Below are positions 55,391 through 64,000 of a stretch of DNA of 64,000 nucleotides, piece after piece. The stretch comes from Trichomonas vaginalis G3 (Eukaryota > Parabasalia > Trichomonadida > Trichomonadidae). A program made the position numbers and the translations under genes. The stretch's first letter is position 1, and each line of letters begins with the position of its first letter. The DNA is taken from NCBI RefSeq assembly GCF_026262505.1, contig NC_067206.1:38577660-38641659 (forward strand), given 5' to 3'. The notes below the pieces were generated by a model. It was not told where the DNA came from. It saw only the letters and a program-made list of their open reading frames with translations, and searched no databases.

Positions 55391-56143
55391 TCTTGTAATA
55401 ATAAATACAAAAATAGTATATCCATATGATAAAAATCATTTTTTGTATGAGAATAATTCGACCAAGATCAATATTTAAAATAAATTTTTATAAAATATGG
55501 TCAAATACTTATAAGCAACCAAGAATTCTAATTGCTAGGTCATTTCACTCTAAAATTTAATATTATATCAAAATAACGAAATTCAGGAATCATGATTTGG
55601 TGATTTGAAGAAATATATGCTAGAAGATTTGAAACGCAAAGCTAATTATTTAAGAGATCAATCAATTAATCCTTGATTTCCCAGAAAGTCAATTGAAAAT
55701 ACAATTTGCCTGATATATCCAAAAAAAGAAGGTGAGAGGCAGTAGGATAGTAGCGCATAACCAATTGGTTTTACAGCAAAACAATGACTTGAAAAAGTAC
55801 ACATAGTTCGGTAACAAAAACAATTTTAAATTTGTTGGAGTGTAATTCTCTATTTTGTTTGCATCCATGCCCACAATTGGAATATTATCATGGAATTTAG
55901 AATAAAAATTGACCTATAGTGGGGTAAGGATTCATTTGAATTAGTTTGGATTAACGCAGAGCTAATTTTATGATTTTTATCTGTTAATATAGCAAATCTT
56001 CTGTATTTCCTCATTGTAAAGTAAGATTACCCTATAATATTTTGAGATACACAATTATTACTTTATTTAATTATTAAAAGTAAGAAAACATAGAACTTTG
56101 TTTATACTAATAACATAACTTTATTTATTTTTCAATAACAAAC
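55391..56143. other. AT-rich host intergenic stretch
   Basis: About 750 bp. The first part holds the Nup93 promoter region; TCATA initiator-like sequences occur in its coding orientation at about 55425-55450. A 61-residue minus frame at 55689-55874 has a hydrophobic end but no start context or family, and I do not call it. Otherwise nothing recognised. Confidence 0.4.
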
Positions 56144-58861
56144 TTACATACGATAAATATTATTCTTATAAGCGATATTAAGAGCAATACGAACTCTTAT
56201 GTTAATTTCCATCTTTTGCACTGCAGGATCAGTAATGTTTAGCGCATTCTTCAAGTTCTCAATTAAGTAAATCAGGGCTTGTTCGCCAAATGCGATTCTT
56301 GGACCTTCTTCTTCAGACAGGGCGTCGAGAAACTTCGAAGGATTCAATTTGAAAGGAGAATTATCGTTTGTAAATATATAAGGAACGATTTGGTTCAAGA
56401 AATAGATACATCTACCTGCATTTGGATCGAAATTGTTATGTATCGCGAAATCGAACACCTTTGATACAAACAGATTCATGTATTCTTCATTATTGAAGCT
56501 AGTTAACGTTGCAACAAATTTTGTAAAATGTTTTGTTGTTTTTAGGTTCAAATTATAGTTTTCGAGGATACTATTACCCCAAACAATCATCTCTCCTATG
56601 AATTCTACCTCTAATCTTGGCATTTGAGGTATATCTTTGTTTAATTTGATATAATATAACAAAGAAAGCCTCAAATTCCTTACTGCGTTCCTTATATACC
56701 TAGAACTATAATCCTTGGAGTGCGAAGGAGCGAATATTTCCTGGAAGGAATACACTAATTGTGCGAATCCGAATTTAATAAGTTTAATTACGAATTCTGC
56801 GCTTTCTGAATTAATATTCTTAGATTTTAAGAAATAATTATTCAGCATATTCAAGTTTTGGAAGTATCCATCCACTGTTTCGACGCTCCAGTGCAATCCA
56901 GATTCGATGAAATTATTTGTCTCTTCGATAAATGACTGGATTCGGTTCTCATCGAATGAAGGACCTCCTAAAACAATTTTTAGGAGCTTTATATATTCGC
57001 CAAACATCAATCCTGTCGTATCTGTTTGAACATAGCCGACAATGTTCTGTCTGACGATGTTTACCATCTGTACGATTGCTTCTAATTGGTCCCCGAAGTT
57101 GTAATCGGACATATTTGTAAGAAATTCGCACATATTCAAACAAATTTTGTCTTTATCGGTATTTTCGGGGTCATTGAGCATATCAAAATACGCTTCAAGG
57201 ATGTTATTAATGATCTCAGGCGATTTGTAGGCAATAGCTATCGTGGAAGCTATTCTTGTGAAATCCAAGTCCAATTTCGTGACGGACCAGTTAATTAACT
57301 CTTCATTTTGGTTCAGAATCTGTGAAATTGCATCGAACTGAAGCAATTTCTGCAAAATGAACTTGCTAACGATCCTATTTACTTTTGATGGAAAATCTTT
57401 TTCAAGAGAAGACAAAATATTGATATGTATCTGTATAATATTGGATGAAATGGTCAATTCTTGGTTCGAATCGTTGATTACGAACTTACTTAATAATCTT
57501 GTGTATAATACGAGATTATTATAGTGCGGATACTCATTAGAAGCAACAAAATCATCTCCAAGGTTCATTATTTGGCTAAAATCATTAATTACGTAATTTG
57601 TAATATCAAATTTAATATGTTGCTTCAAAATCAAGTCTGCGATGATCAATTGGTAGCAGGTAGTTGCAGCATCAGATACATTTATCTCTGAGAACACTTC
57701 TGTGAAGTATTGTGTTGCAAATTCCTGATTCAAAAAATTCAACAAAGAAAAGAACTGTGTACAAGTCTTTGAGCGGCTAATTAGCTCCTCTAGTGTATAT
57801 ACAGATGGATTAGATGTGATTCCAACCATGTATTGTATCACAGGCTCAGATAAATCCTTAATTAAATCTGGATGTATAAATGCCGAAGCAGTAAGGATAT
57901 GGCAGGCAACTCTCGCGTATACTAATGATGATTGGATTCGTTCTATAGCATAGCCAACTAAATCGGAGTTCTCTGTGTAAAGATATATCAAATAAATTCC
58001 TTTCATGAAGGCGTTTACGACCGTTATCTGCGTATTCTGGTCTGAGTTCTTCGATAGATCTTCTAACAAACCTTGTAATGACTCAACTGTGAAGTAATTT
58101 GTAATAATTTGATTTTTTGTGGAATTATCTGGAGTTTTTAACAGTAATTGAGCGAAAATATTAATGATATGACTGTATGCATGCCAGTCCTTTAGATAGG
58201 AACAGATTTCTCTCAGTATTTCTTCGTTTATCCAGGAATTATTTGGATAAATTGTTGCAATGTATTCAAATGATGATGTGCCAATATCGGGATTGAATTC
58301 GAGGTTATCGTGAGCTGTAGTGATGAAAAATTCTCTTGCTTCGTCATTTTCAAGGAATAAGATTTTGGTTGATTTATATTTAGGTTCTATTGCCATTTTC
58401 TTAAGCATACAGTTGACTACATCTTTCACAATGTACCTAGATTCTTTAGTTCGTAAGAATTGAAGAGCGGCGTTGAAATCTTGAGTTAATAAGAAATAAA
58501 GTGCAACAATTTGTGAATATTTCAACATAATTAATGGGCTAAATCTACTGTAAGATTTGTAACAGTGTTCAAATAGAAATTCTCTAATGACTTGTGGAAA
58601 ATCTGAATCTTTAATCAATTCCCATTTGGATTCAAGAAAGAATTCGATTGAATTTAAAAAGAACTTCTTTAGGTCTTCAATGTCCTGTGTCTTTGCTTTT
58701 AATAATTCATCAGTGGAAATAGATATTTTAAAATATTCTAAAACTTCTGTAATTAGATCTAATGATATTGGAGAAGTTTTGATGAATGACATTACATGAT
58801 ATATTGACTCGAAGGATTTCTCAATTTTCTCGAATCCTTGAAGGAGATTTTCAATTGACAT
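56144..58861 (-). CDS. Karyopherin/exportin-like alpha-solenoid protein
   Basis: About 905 residues, all-helical, with repeat-like helix pairs such as YSRFSPLIMLKYSQIVALYF, TAASFIHPDLIKDLSEPVIQ-like and TRLLSKFVINDSNQ, and no enzyme motif. The order and length resemble exportin-type karyopherins (900-1000 residues), and the two other nuclear-transport genes nearby support this by context. I prefer the start MSIENLLQGFEKIE at 58861: a Trichomonas-type initiator (TCACA) lies about 30 bp upstream of it, inside the longer frame that begins at 58927. The exact family (exportin-T, exportin 1-like or other) is uncertain. Confidence 0.45.
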   Translation of the reverse strand: MSIENLLQGFEKIEKSFESIYHVMSFIKTSPISLDLITEVLEYFKISISTDELLKAKTQDIEDLKKFFLNSIEFFLESKWELIKDSDFPQVIREFLFEHCYKSYSRFSPLIMLKYSQIVALYFLLTQDFNAALQFLRTKESRYIVKDVVNCMLKKMAIEPKYKSTKILFLENDEAREFFITTAHDNLEFNPDIGTSSFEYIATIYPNNSWINEEILREICSYLKDWHAYSHIINIFAQLLLKTPDNSTKNQIITNYFTVESLQGLLEDLSKNSDQNTQITVVNAFMKGIYLIYLYTENSDLVGYAIERIQSSLVYARVACHILTASAFIHPDLIKDLSEPVIQYMVGITSNPSVYTLEELISRSKTCTQFFSLLNFLNQEFATQYFTEVFSEINVSDAATTCYQLIIADLILKQHIKFDITNYVINDFSQIMNLGDDFVASNEYPHYNNLVLYTRLLSKFVINDSNQELTISSNIIQIHINILSSLEKDFPSKVNRIVSKFILQKLLQFDAISQILNQNEELINWSVTKLDLDFTRIASTIAIAYKSPEIINNILEAYFDMLNDPENTDKDKICLNMCEFLTNMSDYNFGDQLEAIVQMVNIVRQNIVGYVQTDTTGLMFGEYIKLLKIVLGGPSFDENRIQSFIEETNNFIESGLHWSVETVDGYFQNLNMLNNYFLKSKNINSESAEFVIKLIKFGFAQLVYSFQEIFAPSHSKDYSSRYIRNAVRNLRLSLLYYIKLNKDIPQMPRLEVEFIGEMIVWGNSILENYNLNLKTTKHFTKFVATLTSFNNEEYMNLFVSKVFDFAIHNNFDPNAGRCIYFLNQIVPYIFTNDNSPFKLNPSKFLDALSEEEGPRIAFGEQALIYLIENLKNALNITDPAVQKMEINIRVRIALNIAYKNNIYRM

Positions 58862-59119
58862 TTTGCAGAGCTCACTTTTGTCAAAAATGTGAAATTCATA
58901 AAATTTTACAGTCTCAAAATAAGTCAAATTAAGATATCACTAGCTTAGCTTAAGACTGTTCGATTTTTCGACTTTCTGGGTACTTTTTATGTATGATAAG
59001 TCGATATTTTACCAAGATTTATCCTGTAATGAGTGTGGGACAAACTATCCAGTGTCACTTTTTTATTAACCTTATTTAAAAAAATTAATAAAATAATAAT
59101 AAAAAATTATTTGAATCTT

Positions 59120-59389
59120 TTACATTAATTGTTTCTTTTTTAAAAGTACCTTTAAAGTACAATAAACAAGATTTGAATCTATTGATCCTTGTTGCAAACT
59201 TGAATATATTGCTTCAAGCATTTTGAGAGTAGCCCATCTGCTATTTATCTCTTCTTGGATACCAAACTGGAGGAGCTCCATAGTGTTGAATATCACGGGC
59301 TCCATACAACAAATTGAATAAGGTATTTCAAAATTTGAAGGAAATGGTCCATCAATTGAATGTAGTGGCCGGAATTGAATGACATACAT
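59120..59389 (-). CDS. Short frame carried inside the MULE, possibly captured
   Basis: 89 residues: MYVIQFRPLHSIDGPFPSNF, EIPYSICCMEPVIFNTMELL, then helical NSRWATLKMLEAIYSSLQQG and TLKVLLKKKQLM. The start ATG is followed by a plausible protein composition (few stops' worth of low complexity), unlike the array frames. MULEs are known to pick up pieces of host genes, and this could be such a piece. No family recognised and no proof that it is expressed. Confidence 0.35.
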   Translation of the reverse strand: MYVIQFRPLHSIDGPFPSNFEIPYSICCMEPVIFNTMELLQFGIQEEINSRWATLKMLEAIYSSLQQGSIDSNLVYCTLKVLLKKKQLM

Positions 59390-59447
59390 ATAGGTTTGAG
59401 AAATTTGTTATAAATATAATATAATTGAAGAATTAATTATCAAAACA

Positions 59448-62400
59448 AGTCTAAAGCCATTTGTCAGATTTTCCCGAAATGCAAGGTTAAGATTTTAGCA
59501 GCGACTAACTTTGAGTGTACATATATAATTGTTATACTGAGTACTTTCTATCTGTGTTACTTATTTGAGTCTAAGAGCCCATTGTCAGATTTTCCCGAAA
59601 TGCAAGGTTAAGATTTTAGCAGCGACTAACTTTAGTGTACATATATAATTTTATACTGAGTACTTTCTATCGTGTTACTTATTTGAGTCTAAGAGCCATT
59701 TGTCAGATTTTCCCGAAATGCAAGGTTAATTTTAGCAGCGACTAACTTTGAGTGTACATATATAATTTTTATACTGAGTACTTTCTATCTGTGTTACTTA
59801 TTTGAGTCTAAGACCATTTGTCAGATTTTCCCGAAATGCAAGTTAAGATTTTAGCAGCGCTAACTTTTGTACATATATAATTGTTATACTGAGTACTTTC
59901 TATCTGTGTTACTTATTTTGAGTCTAAGAGCCATTTGTCAGATTTTCCCGAAATGCAAGGTTAAGATTTTAGCAGCGACTAACTTTGAGTGTACATATAT
60001 AATTGTTATACTGAGTACTTTCTATCTGTGTTACTTATTTGAGTCTAAGAGCCATTTGTCAGATTTTCCCGAAATGCAAGGTTAAGATTTTAGCAGCGAC
60101 TAACTTTGAGTGTACATATATAATTGTTATACTGAGTACTTTCTATCTGTGTTACTTATTTGAGTCTAAGAGCCATTTGTCAGATTTTCCCGAAATGCAA
60201 GGTTAAGATTTTAGCAGCGACTAACTTTGAGTGTACATATATAATTGTTATACTGAGTACTTTCTATCTGTGTTACTTATTTGAGTCTAAGAGCCATTTG
60301 TCAGATTTTCCCGAAATGCAAGGTTAAGATTTTAGCAGCGACTAACTTTGAGTGTACATATATAATTGTTATACTGAGTACTTTCTATCTGTGTTACTTA
60401 TTTGAGTCTAAGAGCCATTTGTCAGATTTTCCCGAAATGCAAGGTTAAGATTTTAGCAGCGACTAACTTTGAGTGTACATATAATTGTTATACTGAGTAC
60501 TTTCTATCTGTGTTACTTATTTGAGTCTAAGAGCCATTTGTCAGATTTTCCCGAAATGCAAGGTTAAGATTTTAGCAGCGACTAACTTTGAGTGTACATA
60601 TATAATTGTTATACTGAGTACTTTCTATCTGTGTTACTTATTTGAGTCTAAGAGCCATTTGTCAGATTTTCCCGAAATGCAAGGTTAAGATTTTAGCAGC
60701 GACTAACTTTGAGTGTACATATATAATTGTTATACTGAGTACTTTCTATCTGTGTTACTTATTTGAGTCTAAGAGCCATTTGTCAGATTTTCCCGAAATG
60801 CAAGGTTAAGATTTTAGCAGCGACTAACTTTGAGTGTACATATATAATTGTTATACTGAGTACTTTCTATCTGTGTTACTTATTTGAGTCTAAGAGCCAT
60901 TTGTCAGATTTTCCCGAAATGCAAGGTTAAGATTTTAGCAGCGACTAACTTTGAGTGTACATATATAATTGTTATACTGAGTACTTTCTATCTGTGTTAC
61001 TTATTTGAGTCTAAGAGCCATTTGTCAGATTTTCCCGAAATGCAAGGTTAAGATTTTAGCAGCGACTAACTTTGAGTGTACATATATAATTGTTATACTG
61101 AGTACTTTCTATCTGTGTTACTTATTTGAGTCTAAGAGCCATTTGTCAGATTTTCCCGAAATGCAAGGTTAAGATTTTAGCAGCGACTAACTTTGAGTGT
61201 ACATATATAATTGTTATACTGAGTACTTTCTATCTGTGTTACTTATTTGAGTCTAAGAGCCATTTGTCAGATTTTCCCGAAATGCAAGGTTAAGATTTTA
61301 GCAGCGACTAACTTTGAGTGTACATATATAATTGTTATACTGAGTACTTTCTATCTGTGTTACTTATTTGAGTCTAAGAGCCATTTGTCAGATTTTCCCG
61401 AAATGCAAGGTTAAGATTTTAGCAGCGACTAACTTTGAGTGTACATATATAATTGTTATACTGAGTACTTTCTATCTGTGTTACTTATTTGAGTCTAAGA
61501 GCCATTTGTCAGATTTTCCCGAAATGCAAGGTTAAGATTTTAGCAGCGACTAACTTTGAGTGTACATATATAATTGTTATACTGAGTACTTTCTATCTGT
61601 GTTACTTATTTGAGTCTAAGAGCCATTTGTCAGATTTTCCCGAAATGCAAGGTTAAGATTTTAGCAGCGACTAACTTTGAGTGTACATATATAATTGTTA
61701 TACTGAGTACTTTCTATCTGTGTTACTTATTTGAGTCTAAGAGCCATTTGTCAGATTTTCCCGAAATGCAAGGTTAAGATTTTAGCAGCGACTAACTTTG
61801 AGTGTACATATATAATTGTTATACTGAGTACTTTCTATCTGTGTTACTTATTTGAGTCTAAGAGCCATTTGTCAGATTTTCCCGAAATGCAAGGTTAAGA
61901 TTTTAGCAGCGACTAACTTTGAGTGTACATATATAATTGTTATACTGAGTACTTTCTATCTGTGTTACTTATTTGAGTCTAAGAGCCATTTGTCAGATTT
62001 TCCCGAAATGCAAGGTTAAGATTTTAGCAGCGACTAACTTTGAGTGTACATATATAATTGTTATACTGAGTACTTTCTATCTGTGTTACTTATTTGAGTC
62101 TAAGAGCCATTTGTCAGATTTTCCCGAAATGCAAGGTTAAGATTTTAGCAGCGACTAACTTTGAGTGTACATATATAATTGTTATACTGAGTACTTTCTA
62201 TCTGTGTTACTTATTTGAGTCTAAGAGCCATTTGTCAGATTTTCCCGAAATGCAAGGTTAAGATTTTAGCAGCGACTAACTTTGAGTGTACATATATAAT
62301 TGTTATACTGAGTACTTTCTATCTGTGTTACTTATTTGAGTCTAAGAGCCATTTGTCAGATTTTCCCGAAATGCAAGGTTAAGATTTTAGCAGCGACTAA

Positions 62401-62834
62401 CTTTGAGTGTACATATATAATTGTTATACTGAGTACTTTCTATCTGTGTTACTTATTTGAGTCTAAGAGCCATTTGTCAGATTTTCCCGAAATGCAAGGT
62501 TAAGATTTTAGCAGCGACTAACTTTGAGTGTACATATATAATTGTTATACTGAGTACTTTCTATCTGTGTTACTTATTTGAGTCTAAGAGCCATTTGTCA
62601 GATTTTCCCGAAATGCAAGGTTAAGATTTTAGCAGCGACTAACTTTGAGTGTACATATATAATTGTTATACTGAGTACTTTCTATCTGTGTTACTTATTT
62701 GAGTCTAAGAGCCATTTGTCAGATTTTCCCGAAATGCAAGGTTAAGATTTTAGCAGCGACTAACTTTGAGTGTACATATATAATTGTTATACTGAGTACT
62801 TTCTATCTGTGTTACTTATTTGAGTCTAAGAGTC
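59448..62834. repeat. 121-bp minisatellite, about 28 copies
   Basis: The unit contains TTGTCAGATTTTCCCGAAAT, GCAAGGTTAAGATTTTAGCA, GCGACTAACTTTGAGTGTAC, ATATATAATTGTTATACTGA and GTACTTTCTATCTGTGTTAC in order. Spacing is 121 bp over most of the array, with one unit of 119. Roughly the first five units at the left end carry several single-base differences; the rest are almost identical, suggesting recent expansion from one end. Frames within it are artefacts of repetition. Confidence 0.9.
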
Positions 62835-63019
62835 ATTTCTACCATAGAACTAGATATTGTCTCTCATTAAATATATATAACTGTAAACTGCTTAATTCAT
62901 TTATCTATTTAGATAAAATTATATTTATATAAGATTTCATGTTATTATTTCATCTTTATTATTTTTTTTATTCCTTTGAAAAGTGACACTGGATAGTTTG
63001 TCCCTTTCTCTCCTGTAAT

Positions 63020-63468
63020 ACCATTCATATTACAACTGTGTCATTCATTTAGGTCATATCACGCAATTTAACTCTTCAGGTCCAAGTTCCTCCGAGACAA
63101 GGGTATATTAGAGGAACTTGGCTCTGAATTAAAATATTAAGCCTTGGGGTATGGTAAGATTGAAGCTTTGCAAACAATTCCTTATGTTATGATTCTTGAA
63201 ACACCGATTTGGAGAGGAATCTAATCATGAGAGAACGTCTGTACCAAGCTCTAGTTCAGCATAGGCTAATTTCTTCAAATGAAGTTCTTGGAGCCGATAT
63301 TTAACAGATCTATCCTTATAATACAAGAATAAAAAATCTAAAAAAAAAATCATGAAGGAGCAGCGATATTGGCAAAAGCAACTTCTCCCAGCTCCAAAAG
63401 ATATATTTGTATTCAAAAAATAACTATAAAAATAATAGTTTATTCGTAACTTTGCAAAAACAAAATTT
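63020..63468. other. Intergenic stretch with a strong dyad
   Basis: About 450 bp without a convincing gene. It contains a perfect 11-bp inverted repeat, CCAAGTTCCTC at 63082-63092 and GAGGAACTTGG at 63111-63121, with an 18-base loop. A 126-residue minus frame at 63225-63605 mostly overlaps the real coding end of the next gene and looks like a shadow. Confidence 0.5.
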
Positions 63469-64000
63469 TTAGGCGTCTTCTTCGGCATCATCGATAGCAA
63501 TATCATCAACGAGATCTTCGTCGATATTCTGAATAGTTGGCTCTCCATTGTTGCCTCCAAATACTTTATAAGATAATTTTGCGCACCAACCTTTGTAAAC
63601 AGCAAATAAGCATACAGCGCATAATACTATGAGTATTCCTGTAGCGTAGTAGAAGTTATAGTAAGAGTGATCTGGTGATGCAGGCTTAGAACAATCTAAT
63701 TCGTGTCTGAGAGGTTTGAAGAACCTATCTTCCATGCTATTCACGTTAACAATAGGAATTATCTTTCTGTTGCAGATATCTGTAGTTGTATTCTCTGCAA
63801 ATTCGAGTTTATAAATAAATGTTGTATTATCTCCGAAATTTGAGTATTTAATGTAGCCATCGTTATTGCCAACGAACTCGCATTGAGAATAATTGCATAT
63901 TGTTGTAGGAACAACTTTTGAGTTTTCGGCTTTCATATAAACAAGATTTGGATTTCCTTGGTTCTTACGACGCTCCATAAAGGCTTTTACTGTTCCTTCT
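63469..64000 (-). CDS. C-terminal part of a type I membrane protein (continues beyond the window)
   Basis: The frame is open to the window edge (EGTVKAF precedes the Met at 63978), so this is a 3' piece. The visible 176 residues have an extracellular-like section with Cys and N-glycosylation-type sites (TICNYSQCEFVGNNDGYIKY; FAENTTTDICNRKIIP) and CSKPASPDHSYYNF. One membrane segment follows (YATGILIVLCAVCLFAVY at about residues 108-125), then a basic stop (KGWCAKLSYK) and a very acidic tail (DEDLVDDIAIDDAEEDA). Acidic or short cytoplasmic tails after a single membrane pass are common in Trichomonas surface proteins. The family cannot be decided from this end alone. Confidence 0.6.
   Translation of the reverse strand, partial: EGTVKAFMERRKNQGNPNLVYMKAENSKVVPTTICNYSQCEFVGNNDGYIKYSNFGDNTTFIYKLEFAENTTTDICNRKIIPIVNVNSMEDRFFKPLRHELDCSKPASPDHSYYNFYYATGILIVLCAVCLFAVYKGWCAKLSYKVFGGNNGEPTIQNIDEDLVDDIAIDDAEEDA

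Larger units (their letters stand above)
59031..63010. mobile_element. Non-autonomous Mutator-like element (MULE) loaded with a minisatellite
   Basis: Ends are about 32-bp inverted repeats: GAG, three bases, then GGGACAAACTATCCAGTGTC and ACTTTT at 59031-59062, and the complement at 62979-63010. Flanking 9-bp direct duplications are TCCTGTAAT at 59022-59030 and 63011-63019. Nine-base duplications and G-starting ends are the Mutator signature. The interior has no transposase. It contains an 89-codon frame (59120-59389), a 28-copy 121-bp array, and about 150 bp of unique AT-rich sequence on the right. Confidence 0.85.

Noticed and set aside
55689-55874. 61-codon hydrophobic minus frame
   Set aside because: No start context, no family, AT-rich composition; likely chance.
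59448-62834. Regular array considered as a CRISPR
   Set aside because: Units are 121 bp and identical throughout with no variable spacers; this is a minisatellite in a eukaryotic transposon.
59867-62932. Frames in the minisatellite and its right flank
   Set aside because: They only translate the 121-bp repeat and its edge.
1-64000. tRNA, rRNA and spliceosomal introns
   Set aside because: I saw no convincing tRNA cloverleaf, rRNA segment or the extended Trichomonas intron signals; a covariance search would be needed to exclude small RNAs.

Overview
The window is AT-rich, intron-poor protist DNA, most likely from the parabasalid Trichomonas vaginalis or a close relative. The evidence is the gene families present: glycine-rich proteins, ankyrin proteins with the DUF3447-type head, F5/8 type C (discoidin-like) fragments and single-exon housekeeping genes. 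Large Polinton/Maverick-type elements and many cut-and-paste DNA transposons, also typical of that genome, fill much of the rest. More than 40 kb of the 64 kb is two large virus-like elements.

Region by region. (1) 1-2243: the remains of a host glycine-rich protein gene (minus strand), split by a 1.1-kb hAT-like MITE with an 8-bp target duplication. (2) 2244-19477: a 17.2-kb Polinton inserted in that same gene, with AATTA target duplications and terminal inverted repeats (TIRs) of about 575 bp. It carries protein-primed type DNA polymerase B, a packaging ATPase, a candidate major capsid protein, a candidate penton/minor capsid protein, fibre-like proteins and an HNH endonuclease. I see no integrase. 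It is mostly whole, with roughly a dozen breaks in smaller genes. (3) 19478-22995: the other edge of the split host gene, then an importin-beta-like gene. (4) 22996-45804: a second, 22.8-kb virus-like element with TIRs of about 840 bp bounded by A/T homopolymer tracts. It carries an rve integrase, D5-like helicase, packaging ATPase, candidate capsid, tail-collar-like fibre protein, HNH endonuclease and Dam-like DNA methylase. I see no polymerase B. It is heavily broken (thirty or more breaks) except for a compact island of six open small genes at 35.0-37.9 kb. (5) 45805-55390: a duplicated F5/8C-Nup93 segment, in one copy of which the Nup93 body has been replaced by an ankyrin gene. That ankyrin gene is itself split by a 2.4-kb Kolobok/Mutator-like transposon. 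An intact Nup93/Nic96-like gene follows. (6) 56144-58861: a karyopherin-like alpha-solenoid gene. (7) 59031-63010: a 4-kb Mutator-like element with 9-bp target duplications that is mostly a 28-copy, 121-bp minisatellite. (8) 63469-64000: the C-terminal end of a membrane protein that continues beyond the window.

How the parts work together. The host backbone, once insertions are set aside, is a minus-strand run of nuclear-transport genes (importin beta, Nup93, karyopherin-like). The two large elements share an ATPase, capsid, penton-like, fibre and endonuclease gene set plus several small families, but split the replication and integration genes between them: one has the polymerase, the other the integrase and helicase. 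Both use very tight divergent promoters with a common AT-rich motif. The second element also carries an imperfect palindrome of about 48 bp, about 13 times, whose orientation alternates so that it brackets blocks of genes. This suggests modular assembly.
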